This document shows, one piece after another, positions 36,331 through 48,335 of a stretch of DNA of 64,000 nt. The stretch comes from Sphagnum magellanicum (taxonomy: Eukaryota; Streptophyta; Sphagnopsida; Sphagnales; Sphagnaceae): the NCBI GenBank assembly GCA_021904315.1, contig CM038923.1:19598038-19662037 (forward strand), in the 5' to 3' direction. Within the stretch, counting starts at the first letter, position 1. Each line of letters opens with the position of its first letter. The position numbers and the translations under genes were made by a program. The notes beneath the pieces were generated by a model. It searched no databases and was not told the origin of the DNA. It saw only the letters and a list, made by a program, of their open reading frames with translations.

Positions 36331-36681
36331 AAACACCTTGTTTATATACTTTTCAAAATGAAATGAAAACAAAAACATATGGGATTATCTCTTTAGTTGC
36401 AAATTATTGATAACTAAACATGTGTATAAAAATAATCAGTTACAAACATGAGCACATGTGCCATTACAAACATTTAACACATTTGAAAATCAACCTTTCG
36501 ATCATTTGTTTTCCAATTAAAAATTAGGTGAATTTTTCGAAAATTTCATCAAAATTAGAGATTTTACAAATTATCACCACTCTTCTACAATATGTGGTGG
36601 GAACTGAATGTCTTTTCTCTACTCTTTCAGACATTTTGGATGTCAAGCCTCCTCCATATTGATGACTTTTCACAATTTGTC
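36331..36681. other. 3' flank of HNL copy B
   Basis: 36,430-36,681 is shared with the 3' flank of copy A (about 110-330). No separate gene. Confidence 0.5.
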
Positions 36682-39600
36682 CTAGAAGAGTCTTAAAACT
36701 TTGCTGTCATAAATCAAGTTCCTCAAGCTGGTCAGTACCTTCAAAGAGAAAGGCAAGGTTCCAAGAGCACAGTCATCAAACTGTAGTGTTCGCAATTTAG
36801 GCAGAGCACCTTCATCCACTTCTGGAAATTCAACAAGATTCCAACAGCAACTTATTCGAAACTTTATAAGAGCTGGAAAAGCACCAGAACATGTGAAGGA
36901 TCTTGGAAGATATTCCAAACTTTGCAAGCCAAATAAATGAAGTTCTTGAAGTTGTATGAAACAATATGGCATCTCAGCTGGCAGGGTTTTGACGTTCTCA
37001 AGCCGTAACTCTAAAAACTTAAGCTTTGTAAGTGCAGATATATTGTGAGGCAGCTCCACCACTGTTTTTCCAGAAAGTCTAAGCTTTGTGAGAACACCCA
37101 ACCCACATATGTCTTCCAACGAAGCTCCAACAGTTGGATATACATGACACAAAGATTCTGCTGTTGCCATGCCTAATGGTGTATGTTCAGCCCATGTCAA
37201 GTTCTTACAGCCTAATGTGCATAATACTTGCAATGATGTGAGGCCAACCACTCCAGAAGGGAGATACTTCAATGTCTGGCAATCACATAGATCCAGGCAT
37301 TTCAACACATGTAGTTTCCTTACTGCATCTGGTAAAATCTCTAGATTATCACAACCAGAGAGGTTAAGCCAAACCAAATCCTTAAGATCACCAAGTTCCT
37401 CAGGTAGATTCTGAAACGCTCCTCCACATAGATCCAGAACCCTTAGTTTTCCAAAGCTCGACAAGAAACTTCCTGGTAAAGAGACTATTGGATTTCCACA
37501 AAGTACTAGAGACAGCAAGTCAGGTGCACAAAACCTCCTAGGGAGTCTCTTCAACTTGTTCCTCTCCAATGAAAGTTTCTGAGCTTTCAATATTACTTCC
37601 CACTCTTGCGGGAATTCTTCCAAACTTTGACCTGCTCGATAAAGATAAAGCTGTTTTGCAGGGGGTGTGCCACTATCATTTTCCAGTATGTAGAAAGCCA
37701 AATCTCTCATCACATCATGTAACTTGAACCACAGAAAATCCTCTTCATCTGAGATCTTTACATTTGACTCAATGAATGATCGCCTCCACAACTTATTTAA
37801 CAAGCAAAATGCATCCGCTCTAGGATCATCTCCACCATTTCCAGGAACCAACCCCTGCCCTATCCAACCCCACAAAATCTCATCAAAGTAAATCCTCGAA
37901 TCTTCAGGAAATGCTGCAAAGTAAAGAAAACAATCCTTCAAGCGCCCATCATCCTCAGATAGGAGATCATAGCCAAGCTTCAAATGCTCATACAACTGCT
38001 CTTCAACAGTCCTCTCTTGCATGCGTGATTCCCTTAGCTTCTTCAGTAATGGCTCCCATTGAAGTTCAGGTGAGGTCTTCCCAAACATTGCTCTGCCTAT
38101 AACCTTCAGAGCTAATGGAAGACCTTGGCACTCTTTAGCCATGGACTGTGCCAATGCCTTTAATTCACATGGAACATTGGATGGTGGTCTGAATGCATGC
38201 ACACAAAACAGGCTCCAACTATCCTCCTTTGAAAGTGGAGTCATATGCTCTTGGCTTATCTGTGGACTTGCTCTTTCCAATAAAGAGAGGTTTCTAGTAG
38301 TCAACAATGTGACACTTCCTTTTCCCTTGGCTAAGTCAAGTGAATCAAATGCTTTGTCTTGCCAAACATCATCCAAAACCAGGAACACTCTTTTCCGTCT
38401 AAACTGAGAGTGTAATTTGAGCTTGTAATCCTCTGGGTTCGCAGTCTTCTCTGGTTCGAAACCCAGTTCTGCACTGAGGGTCCGATATAGAGCCATTATG
38501 TCAGGAGTTTGCCCCACAGTGCACCAAATGAACTTGGCTCCTTGAAAATGGCCATGTACCTTTGGGCTCCCATACACTCTTTGAAGAAGAAGAGTTTTCC
38601 CAACTCCACCCATGCCCCATACTCCCACATATTGAGGAGCTGCATCACTTCCTTCTGAGGTCACCAATGTTTCTACCCTCCCCACATAGCTCTCTAGACC
38701 AAACATTGATTGAGGCAAGTCATGAACCTCTTGTAAAGCCTGATCACACTCTCTTGCCACCTTCAAATTCACCATACAACTACCAAAACGTTAGGCCACT
38801 TGTCATACATAGAAAAAATATTACTACATCATCACTCACTTAACATGAATACCCTATCCCGGGAAATTTGCATGGGGCAATCACTTTGCACATTCGTAAT
38901 TCATCAAATCTCAAGCAAGCTCGGTTACCTCCTAATAGAAAAATTTAACTGTATTTTACAGTGTAGGTAATGTTTCAATGTTAATGAAATATGGAACTAA
39001 CTAGGTTATTGAAATTCACCTTTCCACAAGTAATGATAAATTGTAGAAGCAACCCATAGCTGGGATGTTCTTTACTTGGAGGCTTGCACACCTCCATGTG
39101 ATTGGCATCCTCAACCTTGTAAGAATTATCTCCTGCTGATCGTTGTGCCGAGCTAAAATCCACCAAAATTCCCTAGTCCACTCATAGAACCCAAATTGTA
39201 CATGTCAGCCCCAAACAACCTCAAATCATCACGGTTGTTTGGTTGCAAAAAATCCATTTCATCCAACACATACATACCACTTGCTCCATTGGCCTGCCCT
39301 CACAAAAAGCATATATAATGATTTCGTTTTTAGTGACAATGCCATCAAACTCCACTGATAACTCTTCCATATCTCGTTGCCAGGGTTGAATGTTATCCAT
39401 TATTCCATGGTGATGTCTGTTTTTGCATCTCAACAACTTGTTAACATATTCAGCAATATTGCTTGATCCAGCATGTGGAACAGCATAGAAGGCCACACCC
39501 CTCACATTACTCAAAAACACTTTCGCACACTGCACTGTAGCTTTGGACCATGAATCAGTAGCATTTTTGATGGCTAATCTCCTCTTCAATTTTACAACCA

Positions 39601-40695
39601 AGCTCTTCAACACCAACCCTCCAAAACTGTGCCCTATTAACACGATAGGATGATGCCATTCATACCTGCACAAAACATATTCATTCCCTATGCTGATTTT
39701 TCAGGGAATATTTAATTGACTTCTACATTTCATATTAGTTAAGTCTATATTTATGTGTGACTGAAATATATCTTGGGAGTGCACACCTCTGACATTATGC
39801 AAAAAATCCGTTCCACACTCCTGCACTGCAGCTCTTCTCATGGTATTTTCAGAATTTAGAAAGTCAAAGCCCTTTCCACTTTCAAAACCAAGCTTTTTAA
39901 TACCAATCTTTAAAAACATAGGGAATTTTCACAAATAAGGATGATTCCATTCAACCTCCACAATACATTACTGTGCTATGTTCATTTTTCAGGAAACATT
40001 GCAACACCATCTATAATTGGCTGTTATAGTACCACGGATAAGCATACAGATTTTCTATACAATTGAGAGATGACCAAATGGTTGGGTTACAAATCTTATA
40101 TCTGAAAATTTTAGTTGCTTGATATATTTGTGAGTGAAACCACTACATTTGCCCAAGCATGCCATTTTGACATTGAAAGAGAGGTGACTTCGTACCTAGG
40201 ATTCATGAGATTCTGGAATAGGTTATGTGCAATCTCTGACACGTGATCATGAGGGGAGGTTACTACATGTGCATTGTATGATACAGAAAAAATGCGCACA
40301 GCTTCCCCCAAATCAAACGGCAGCCATTCTTGAGGCCAACATACATCATCATGACCTCGTTGCATCCATGTGCTACTCCAGGCATCACTAGTGTCATTTG
40401 TAGTTAATTGGAGCCCATGGAACAACACCACATCCAATTCAGTCCTTTGCTTGCCTCCAGAAGGCGGCCATAGCTGATGCACTGGCCAATCACTCTGCCA
40501 CCAAAATTCCACATTCAAAACATTGTGCAATAACCAAAATCCAGTAAGCATCTGAAATTGCTGAGAGGACAGGCCACCAATTGATTTATGAACGTAATAG
40601 AATGGGCAATTCGAACCAAAACACTTGGAAATAAATTAGTACCACAGACTGGACCAATTTGCAAGGTGAAAGGAACTCACAGAACTAGCGGCCAT
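36682..40695 (-). CDS. HNL copy B: alpha/beta-hydrolase-NB-ARC-LRR immune receptor
   Basis: Intracellular NLR receptor of the hydrolase class. Five coding exons join with matching phase: 40,695-40,681 (MAASS, donor GTGAGT), 40,494-40,196, 39,665-39,278 (donor GTATGT), 39,172-39,020, and 38,760-36,682. This gives about 977 residues. Hydrolase (about 20-285): oxyanion HG 31-32, nucleophile elbow GHSFGG 116-121 (Ser118), acidic candidates Glu227/Asp239, His259 in ANHMEVCKP. NB-ARC: P-loop GMGGVGKT about 334-341, kinase-2 LVLDDVW 412-418, GLPLAL 498-503, LHDV about 632 in place of MHDV. LRRs run from about 670 to the end. All exons are open. The last acceptor is inferred from phase. Start: the same ATG exon recurs in copy C, and the hydrolase frame upstream of the second exon is closed by a stop in C, so translation must enter from this small exon. 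The predicted role is effector sensing through NB-ARC switching; whether the hydrolase is enzymatically active is unknown. Confidence 0.9.
39780..39958 (-). pseudogene. Decayed duplicate of hydrolase exon 3 inside an HNL B intron
   Basis: In the intron between the second and third coding exons, minus-strand sequence aligns to the third exon. GTTGAATGGAATCATCC parallels GTATGAATGGCATCATCC; then come GGTATTAAAAAGCTTGG (GLVLKSL position) and GCAGTGCAGGAGTGTGG, then a DFLHNVRGV segment parallel to FLSNVRGV. The GHSFGG motif has decayed. The same relic is present in copy C (51,500-51,663), so it predates the B/C duplication. Confidence 0.7.
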
Positions 40696-42430
40696 GATGA
40701 TCAAGATGGCTTATCATAGTCATACATAAATGCATGATATGGTAACACTCATAGATACCATGTGCCTTGGTGGTGTCATTAACTGGTAGACTGTCATTCA
40801 ACTTTATTTTTAAGAGCTGAGAGCAATCCAAAAATCCTCACTGCTTGTGTAAGTGGTTCTTGTAACATATAAGAGGAGGGGTGTTGCTCTAAAGAACTAA
40901 TGGCTTTTCATTCTTCATTCAATTGATAGGTGAAAAACAGCAGGTTGGGAGCTGCCATACAAATGGCGGTGTTGCTCTCAAGCATCCATTTTCCTTTCAT
41001 TCACACAAGGGGAGAAAATCCCGGACAAACTTGTGCAGTTACAAATATCATACCCTGTCGCACATTGTTGAACTCTTCTCTCAACTCCTAATCAGACAAT
41101 AGAGTGTCAATTTGAAGCCTCTGTCACCTAGCCACAGATACACATATACAGTACCACTCTAAAAGTCAGACTACACATTATTTGGAAATGCCTGAAGGGT
41201 GAGAAAACAATACATAATATTTTGTTCAGCACCCCAAAATGTTGCATCATCAGGAACAATATCTGAAATTCCTGAGTCTGGAAGCACCATAAGAAGGAAT
41301 GCCCATTAACAAATGACACGCTGAAAACTTGCTATTGAATTTCAACAAGATCATAATCTCTTCAAAAAGAAACTCATATGCTTAGTACCTCAAAAATTGG
41401 GCGCATAGAGGGAGGTTCAATCCTGCTCATGCAAACGCAATCTGTCGAAGACAAGCCTTCAAATAGTTCAAGGTCCTTGAGCAACAACAGGTAGCACTCC
41501 CTCGTTCTGGAATGCGAGTTCAGGAACTCTCAAAACTAAACTTCAAGTGACATTGGAGAGCAATTTTCTGAACTGATCCACCAGATTCCAAGTGTTTAGC
41601 AAACAATCAATGCACAACCAACAAGAAAACATGACGGTAGGAGTCCATCTAGCACAATATCACCAATTGTGGTTTTGTAGATGCCCTAGAAAATGAAGTT
41701 GCTTGCAAGCTGGTAGCATACCAGAGAGATGGTCATCGGCTGCCAGAGTGCAGACTCCGGAGTAGTCAGAGTCGAAAACTAATAGCAAACCTTCAAAACA
41801 CCGAGAGTTGGGAGCTATCGAGCGGTACTGAAAACTATCGAACTTAGCAATACACCTACCATGTGATTTTCCCGTGGATGTTCCCCTTCCAGAAATTACG
41901 ACACAACACCGAGACACACATGACTGATCTTCTGTACTCTCCACACCACATTGAACAGTACAGTTCAGTGAAGCCGCATGAAGCTCGACCACTGGTTCTA
42001 TTATAACCTCCCAGGGGAAACACTGGTCCAAAGAAGCAAGACACACGGGACCTCTTCAAACTTCAACAAACCCCCAACCTATGTGAATTGTACACGGAGG
42101 TTTACAATATGCAACAGCAATCGTCACATCTCCGAAACAAGCTCCATATCCTGTAGGAGAATCCAGCGCGAAAAAGGAATTGACAGACAGTGGCCGGAGC
42201 GAAGAAAAATGTCGGAAGAGAGAAGAGAAACCAAAAGTTCTACAAGTTGCAGGTACGCTAGTACCGAGACGGAAAGCAATTGCTTGCTGCGCAAGGCTGA
42301 AAGCTGCATCCAAAAGTCACCTCTTGGGGAGGTGGAAAACGCAGTCAGCTCTTCGAGACGCCACATTTCTCCTTCCTTCCGTCTCTTGCCGCGTCCTGCG
42401 TAGCCGTGGTTTTATTTTTTTGAAATTTCT
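40696..42430 (-). promoter_or_regulatory. 5' leader and probable promoter region of HNL copy B
   Basis: Minus strand, upstream of the ATG exon. It is strongly similar to 52,418-54,290 upstream of copy C. A GC-richer block (42,400-41,861) ends at a consensus donor GTAGGT after TCACATG in B and at the equivalent place in C (53,781), so it is probably a non-coding leader exon spliced toward the ATG exon. No in-frame ATG is conserved in it apart from short frames. An AATAAAA-like word near 42,410 could be a TATA element. I could not fix the acceptor of the ATG exon or the transcription start. Confidence 0.5.
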
Positions 42431-42639
42431 AAACTGGAAAATGTGGCGATAAAATTAGTCGAAATTGCTATAGGAAAACACAAATTTCCCAATTTTTTTT
42501 GTTAAAAAGGGTAAATTTTGTCAAAAACAAAACACTGCTGCTTACTGCAGAGGTAGTCTTCCTGGCTACGGCGCTGTAAGGTTCGCAATTGTGTATTTTT
42601 TTTCAATTTTCTGATGTCAAAAATTTAGCAAACTTTTCC

Positions 42640-43074
42640 AAAAAAATGAGCAAAATTAGTCAAAATTACTAACGTTTCTTTTTTTTCTCCCCCAACTTTG
42701 GAATTCATTTTTTTCAAGGACTCTTAGATTATGCATTTGGAAGAGGTTGAACCTTTTTTTTAGACATCCACATAGAGATGACATTTCCCTTTCAATCAGC
42801 TCATAACATATTAAGAGATTTGATCAATATTTTAATTCCTTGTTAATATATAATCACACACATATGATAATGAAAATTGTTAGAACTAATTTTATGCATC
42901 ATCTCATATTTATGTAATTGTTAATTAACATGAAAAGTATACATATGTGTGAGATTTGGCATATCTCATTGCTCCATTCTCGAATATTTTTTCATGTGTT
43001 TAGAATTAAAAGGTGAATGTTTTGTCAACCATCTCCAATTCTTTTCATTTCATGTAACATTATATCATCGCATA
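42640..43074. other. Spacer between divergent HNL B and PPR locus
   Basis: No gene seen. HNL B (minus) and the right PPR locus (plus) are transcribed away from each other across this spacer. Similarity to the copy C upstream region ends near 42,630. Confidence 0.45.
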
Positions 43075-46000
43075 ACAAATACAGCCTTGAAGAGGCCTTA
43101 CTCAGGGAGATGTACATTTAAGCTAGGCACGCTTTGGTACCAGCTCAAACATTTTGAGTTGCCCATAGCATTTCAAGTGTGCACAAGCAACAGTTGAAAT
43201 GCCATAGAAAGTATGTGTTGCTGGCTGAAACCAAAGCACCAGTCAGTCACTGGAGATTACCAACAGGTTCAATTTAAAACCAATTTTCACCTTCAAACCC
43301 ACTATTGCTAAATCTATTTCACTCTGTGGACTGCCAAAATAAGCTTCACGCTGCCCAGAATGTTTTTAATTTCTGGGCTGTCCAAGTCCCATTTTTTCTG
43401 GTCTGATGAAACTTCTGCCCCACAAAATCAGACTGCCCTTGAATATTTTTTTAATTCATAGGCTGCCTACACTTTCCCCCCCCCCGCACTTTCCTTGTCT
43501 CTTTCTTTTAAACACATTTTAATCAACACATTAATGTTTTAAATGTGCAATAACATTTCAACTGTTACAATGGAGACATTGGATGGCTTCAAATCCACAT
43601 CATTCATTAAAATGGTTATTGCAACCTTCTGGTGCAACACCACCAACATACTTATTGCAAAATCCACAATGAAGCAATCTCATCCACCATCTTCTGTCCA
43701 AGTAACCTCCCAACCTGGTTGTCAATTCGCCCTGGCCATAAATTTTTACTTTTTTTTTCCTTGAAAAAATAGTTTCCACATATGCAAAGGATTTCTGTAC
43801 AACAAACCAAACGCCATAATTCATCAGATTTCAAAGAAAAAAAATTTTAATTGCCATATCTATACATACCGTTCGAGTAGGGTTCCCAAATTTATAAGGA
43901 TCCTTGAAATTTTTTTTACTTTCATCCCGAGTCCATAGCCAGATTTGGCTAAACCTTCTTGTGGATGATCACCAGTTTGGCTACACCACACAATTGGAAA
44001 AAGAAAACCCCGGTGCTCCTGGCCTCATCGATTTACGGCAATTGCATGCGGACTGACGACATCAATTCTTCCACCAAGAAATCCACAAGCGGTCATGGTG
44101 CGAGCGAGATTGGACTCGAATGAACTTCAGACCCTCCAGAGCGAATTGCATTTCGGTCTCCTTGGGATACTCTTGGATTGTGAGGAGCGAGAGAGAGAGA
44201 GAAATTGCCAAGGGTTTTTTGAGAAGCAGCCATGTCTTCCTCATCATCTATTCAGCAAGTTCAATGTCCATGTGCAACATCTAACTCTTTCCCAGGCGAG
44301 AAAAGCACCAGCAGCACCTCCACCACCGCATGGAGAAGAGAGAGTTCAACCAGGAGGAGCTTGCTGCTCCGTGTCTGTGTGCACCGTCAATCCCAATTGA
44401 CCCATCAACAACTTTTGCAGTACGCCGGATTTCTTCCCAGCGTGCACCGAATAGAAACAGAGGCGGCAATCAGAGCTCCCGGCCAATGTAAGCTTTCTTG
44501 CGTTGTTCCTCTCTCAGCGTGTGTCTACTGTCTGCCTCTCGTGGTTTGTTTGCCGAAAACTGTTGATCCGGAAGCGAATCGAAAGATTGCACACGTTGTA
44601 TGCGAGATGCAGTACGACCTCATCGTGACTTCGATGTCATCAAAGTGCATGACTGGGAAGGAAGTTTTTCTGCAGTCCCTGGAGGTCACACAGAGAAACT
44701 GTGGCGGGAGTTCTTTGTGGATCCTTCGCATTGGTGGGACCACAGACCAGAGAAGGCAACTGAACATCACTCCTGTCAGAGTTCACATGTCAATGGAGCC
44801 ATAGCTCTAGTTGGTGTCAATCTTGTTGCTCTCTGTTGGTTGTTGCAATCCTTCCCTGGTCTAAACTTGGCAGAAATTCTTTTGAGGTCCTTTGCACTGG
44901 TGGGCTAGTATCAGTCTGCTGGAGAAGGTAAGTAAATGAAATATGAAGATGGAGAAGGTCAGTGTGACTTTCTCTGGTATTATGATACCAATTATGCCAG
45001 GATGTGGAGAATACATGGCTGATCAGCTTGACCTGGATTTCTGGTTGTGGACAAATGAAAGGTACCCCAGATTTCAAACACAAGAAGACCGGGGAAGCAC
45101 TCTGGATTGAGGACAGACGAAACCCAGCATGGGTGGCAGCAGAGATGGCTGCAATGGCACTAGGCACAGTGCAATTGACCATTTTTGCATGGAATCAGAA
45201 GCTTACAAAACATGTGAAGGATGGGCAACTGGAGAAGGCAATGCAGCTTCTCCAACAAATGCAACAAGAAGGAACAAGTCCTGACACATTCACTTTTGTT
45301 CAGGTGATTAAGGCATGTGCTGGTTTAGGAAGACTTGAAGATGGGAGACTTGTTCATAAACAGCTCATTCAAAGTGGTTACAAGTCCGATGTCTTTGTGT
45401 GCAATAGCTTGGTGGACATCTATACAAAATGTGGGAGCATTGAGGAAGCTTGGACAGTGTTTGAGAAGATGCCATCTCAAAATGTTGTCACTTGGACCAC
45501 CATCATATTGGGACATGTGCAATGTCAGCAAGGGTATTGAAAGCATGTGCCAGTAGGGCTGCGATTGAAGAGGGCAGGTGTGTTCATCAGCAGATCATGC
45601 AAAGTGGTTTGGAGTCTGATGTCTTTGTGGGGAGCAGCTTAGTGGACATGTATGCAAAGTCTGGGAGCATTGAGGATGCTGGTAATGTGTTCAAGAAGAT
45701 GTCATCTCAAGATGTGGTTAGTTAGACTGTCATGATATTGGGACACGTGCAATGCAGGGAAGGGCAGAAGGCATTTGAACTATTTCAACAAATGCAATAG
45801 GAGGGTGTGCAACCAGACTCTGTTACTTTTGTGGGGGTGCTGAATGCATGTGCCAGTGTACTTGCCTTTGAAAAGGGCAGCTGTGTTCAACAGCAAATCA
45901 TTGAACATGGTTTGGAGCCTAATGTCTTTGTGTGGAGTAGTTTGGTGGACATGTATGCAAAGTGTGGGAGCCTGGAGGATGCTTGGAGTGTGTTGAAGAA

Positions 46001-47587
46001 GATGCCATCTCGAAATGTGGTCACTTGGAGCACCATGATATTGGGACATGTTAAATGTGGGCAAGGGCAGAAGGAACTTGGACAATTTCAACATGTGCAA
46101 CAGGAAGGTGTGCAACCAGACTCTGTTACTTTGGTGGGGGTGCTGAAAGCATGTCCCAGCATGGTTGCAATTGAAGAGGGTAGGTGTGTTCATCGGGACA
46201 TTATTCAAAGCGGATTGGAATCTGATGTCTTTGTGGGGAGTAGCTTAGTTAACATGTATGCAAAGTGTTGGAGCATAGAGGATGCTTGGAGGGTGTTCAA
46301 CAAATGCCATCCCGAACTGTGGTCACTGGGAATGCCATACTTGGAGGATGTGCCATGAATGGGCATGGTAAGGAAGCTCTTAAATATTTTGAACAGATGT
46401 GCGCAGAAGGTGTACAGCCAGATGATACCACTTTTATTTGTCTTCTGTCAGCTTGTCACCATGCATGTTTGGTTGATGAAGGCATGCACTGTTACACTTC
46501 AATGGTCACCGACTGTGTGATTTCTGCAAAGTTGCAACATTACACCTGCATGGTCGACCATGCTGGTCATGTACAGGAGGTAGAGAATATGGTCATGGCA
46601 ATGCCCTGGAAACCGCATGTGGCTGCATGGATGGCTTTACTTGGTGCTTCCAGAATTCATGGTAATGTGGACATGGCAGAACGTGTTGCCAGACGAATTC
46701 TTGAAATGGAAACTGACAATGCTGCTCATTACGGGGTGCCGTCAAACATCTCTGCTGCTGCTGGCAACCGGCATCTCTGTGAGAATGTTAAATGTTAGAG
46801 AGAGGAAAAAGGTGGGATGAAATAGCCGGGTCACACCTGGATTGAAGTGAACAATGAGGTGCATACGTTTGTAGTAAAGGATCAAGGCACTGCCAGATTA
46901 TTGAATTCATGCAGATTTGCAGAGGTTGTCAGGGCTCATGCACGATGTGGGGTATGTGCCTTGTACAAGATTCATTCTGCATGTTGTGGAAGAAGAAGAA
47001 TTGGTGTTTCAGTTGTGTCACCATAGTGACCATTTTGTGGGATTGGTGAATACATGTGCCAATGTCGCTGCACTTGAAGTGGGCAGGTGGGCTCATTATC
47101 GGATCATTCAATGTGGATGGGATTTAGGTGCCTTATTGTGCAGTAGTTTGGTTGACATGTATGCAGAATGTGGGAATTTTGGAGGATGCTTGGAGATTCT
47201 TCAACAAGATGGCATCTCAAGATGTGGTCACTTGGAACCCCATGATTGGCACATGTCCAATGGGTGTCCAGATGATGAAAATGCTTCAACATGCCACCCC
47301 ATCTACACAATTAGGCAGCTAGCATTCTCCTATTACTGAAAGGTGTACCGAGAACATGATTGATTCCCTGTGTCAAGAGAACAATAATGTCCCATGACTA
47401 TCTTAATCCATGAGGTCAAGGATTCAATGAATAGTGAAAAGCCAACTTGGACCCGTCCCCCATTTGCTTGGAGGGTTGTTCCATTCCTGGTTTATCTGTA
47501 GGCAGGTCGCTAAGTCATCAAGATGAAAGTGTCAGTTCGGAACACAAAACCTGCACTTGACTTCAAATTGAGAAACAACAGAATGAG
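43075..47587 (+). repeat. PPR locus segmental copy (right copy)
   Basis: Reverse-complement counterpart of 3,428-11,525. It ends with gaatgag at 47,587, the same word at which the left copy meets truncated HNL A. It contains the PPR pseudogene with first exon and its upstream region. Confidence 0.8.
44232..47339 (+). pseudogene. PDF-motif/PPR pseudogene, right copy (DYW domain lost)
   Basis: Plus strand. Exon 1 (44,232-44,487) encodes a Ser/Thr/Arg-rich start (MSSSSSIQQV...) like an organelle transit peptide, donor GTAAGC. Exon 2 (44,613-44,755) joins in phase and reads VHDWEGSFSAVPGG, then KLWREFFVDPSHWWDHRPEK. Exon 3 (44,874-44,927) reads KFF.GPLHWW. Exon 4 starts at 45,001 and contains PDFKHKKTGEALWIEDRRNP followed by about nine PPR repeats and an E-type segment (MPWKPHVAAWMALLGASRIHG). 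FFxDPxxWW plus PDFKHKxTGEALW is the PDF motif of plant OSB single-stranded-DNA-binding proteins. Breaks: exon 2 donor is GC (left copy GT), TGA in exon 3, frame change near 45,540, TAG near 45,723 and 45,798, frame change near 46,300, TAG near 46,796. After the E-type segment and a HHS remnant, the frame passes directly into another PPR unit, so the DYW domain is missing. Confidence 0.85.
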
Positions 47588-48229
47588 ATTTGCCTTTCAA
47601 GACAGTGCGAAGAACTCTGTGTCCTTCAAATAATTAATAATTCCTCCATATTACAGATGATTGACAATATGTAGATTATTTAAGTCATCTATACCATATA
47701 CTAAAATATTTAATTAAAAAAAATTATTTCTGTTTCTTTTTACCTGTTTTACCAATGTTTGTTCCTTAAACATTGGACATTAATATGATCAATATGAATA
47801 GCATTGATGTCATATGCCTTGTTTTCTTATATTGTACAGCATTCACATGATTTCTGGAATGGATATTTTGATTATCCATCATTCTTCTTAACCAAGCATC
47901 CAAGAGTAAGCAATCCTGAAGGGCACTTCTGAACTACAACTCAAAATTGGTTTGAACACCTCTAATTGAAGTTACATGAAAAAAAATGATATTTTATTAT
48001 GCCTCAAATACCATTCGGTGAAAGCTCTTCCACCTAGCATGGTCCATATGACTATAATTTTTACCCAAACTGCATACACTAAGCCCAAAATGCAGAATCA
48101 TTCTTTGGAACTCCTAAATTCCAAAGCCAATTTGACATTTGGCCATACAATGCTATTTTGTATTACAATCATGTCCCCATGCACTGATATGGCACTCCGC
48201 TTTCCCTTCCCTGTTGGAGGCTCATCATA
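47588..48229. other. Spacer between PPR locus and HNL copy C
   Basis: No gene recognised on either strand. AT-rich, not shared with the left locus. Confidence 0.4.
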
Positions 48230-48335
48230 GAATAGCAGCACATGTCTTCATCAACCAAGCCTGGATGGTTGCAAGCTGACAGAAGGCAAAGAACAGTGAT
48301 ATAATTTGACTCTATGTGTTCTTTCACTTATCAAT
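48230..48335 (-). pseudogene. Short PPR fragment next to HNL copy C
   Basis: The minus strand reads NYITVLCLLSACNHPGLVDE, the hallmark end-of-array PPR segment. The left PPR gene has the same segment near 8,750-8,800. It stops about 40 bases before the HNL C 3' flank begins (about 48,370), so it marks another recombination scar between the two gene families. Confidence 0.75.

Noticed and set aside
40496-40551. Extension of the hydrolase frame upstream of 40,494 to an ATG (MLTGFWLLHN)
   Set aside because: In copy C the same frame has a TAG immediately upstream of the exon, and a CAG acceptor lies exactly at 40,495-40,497, so the extension is intron.
41660-42313. Several overlapping minus-strand frames upstream of HNL B, one starting MDAAFSLAQQ, as an N-terminal coding exon
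   Set aside because: The frames carry stops before the donor GTAGGT, and the equivalent MDAAF frame in copy C is closed by early stops. The MAASS exon downstream gives a phase-perfect start, so this block is treated as a non-coding leader.
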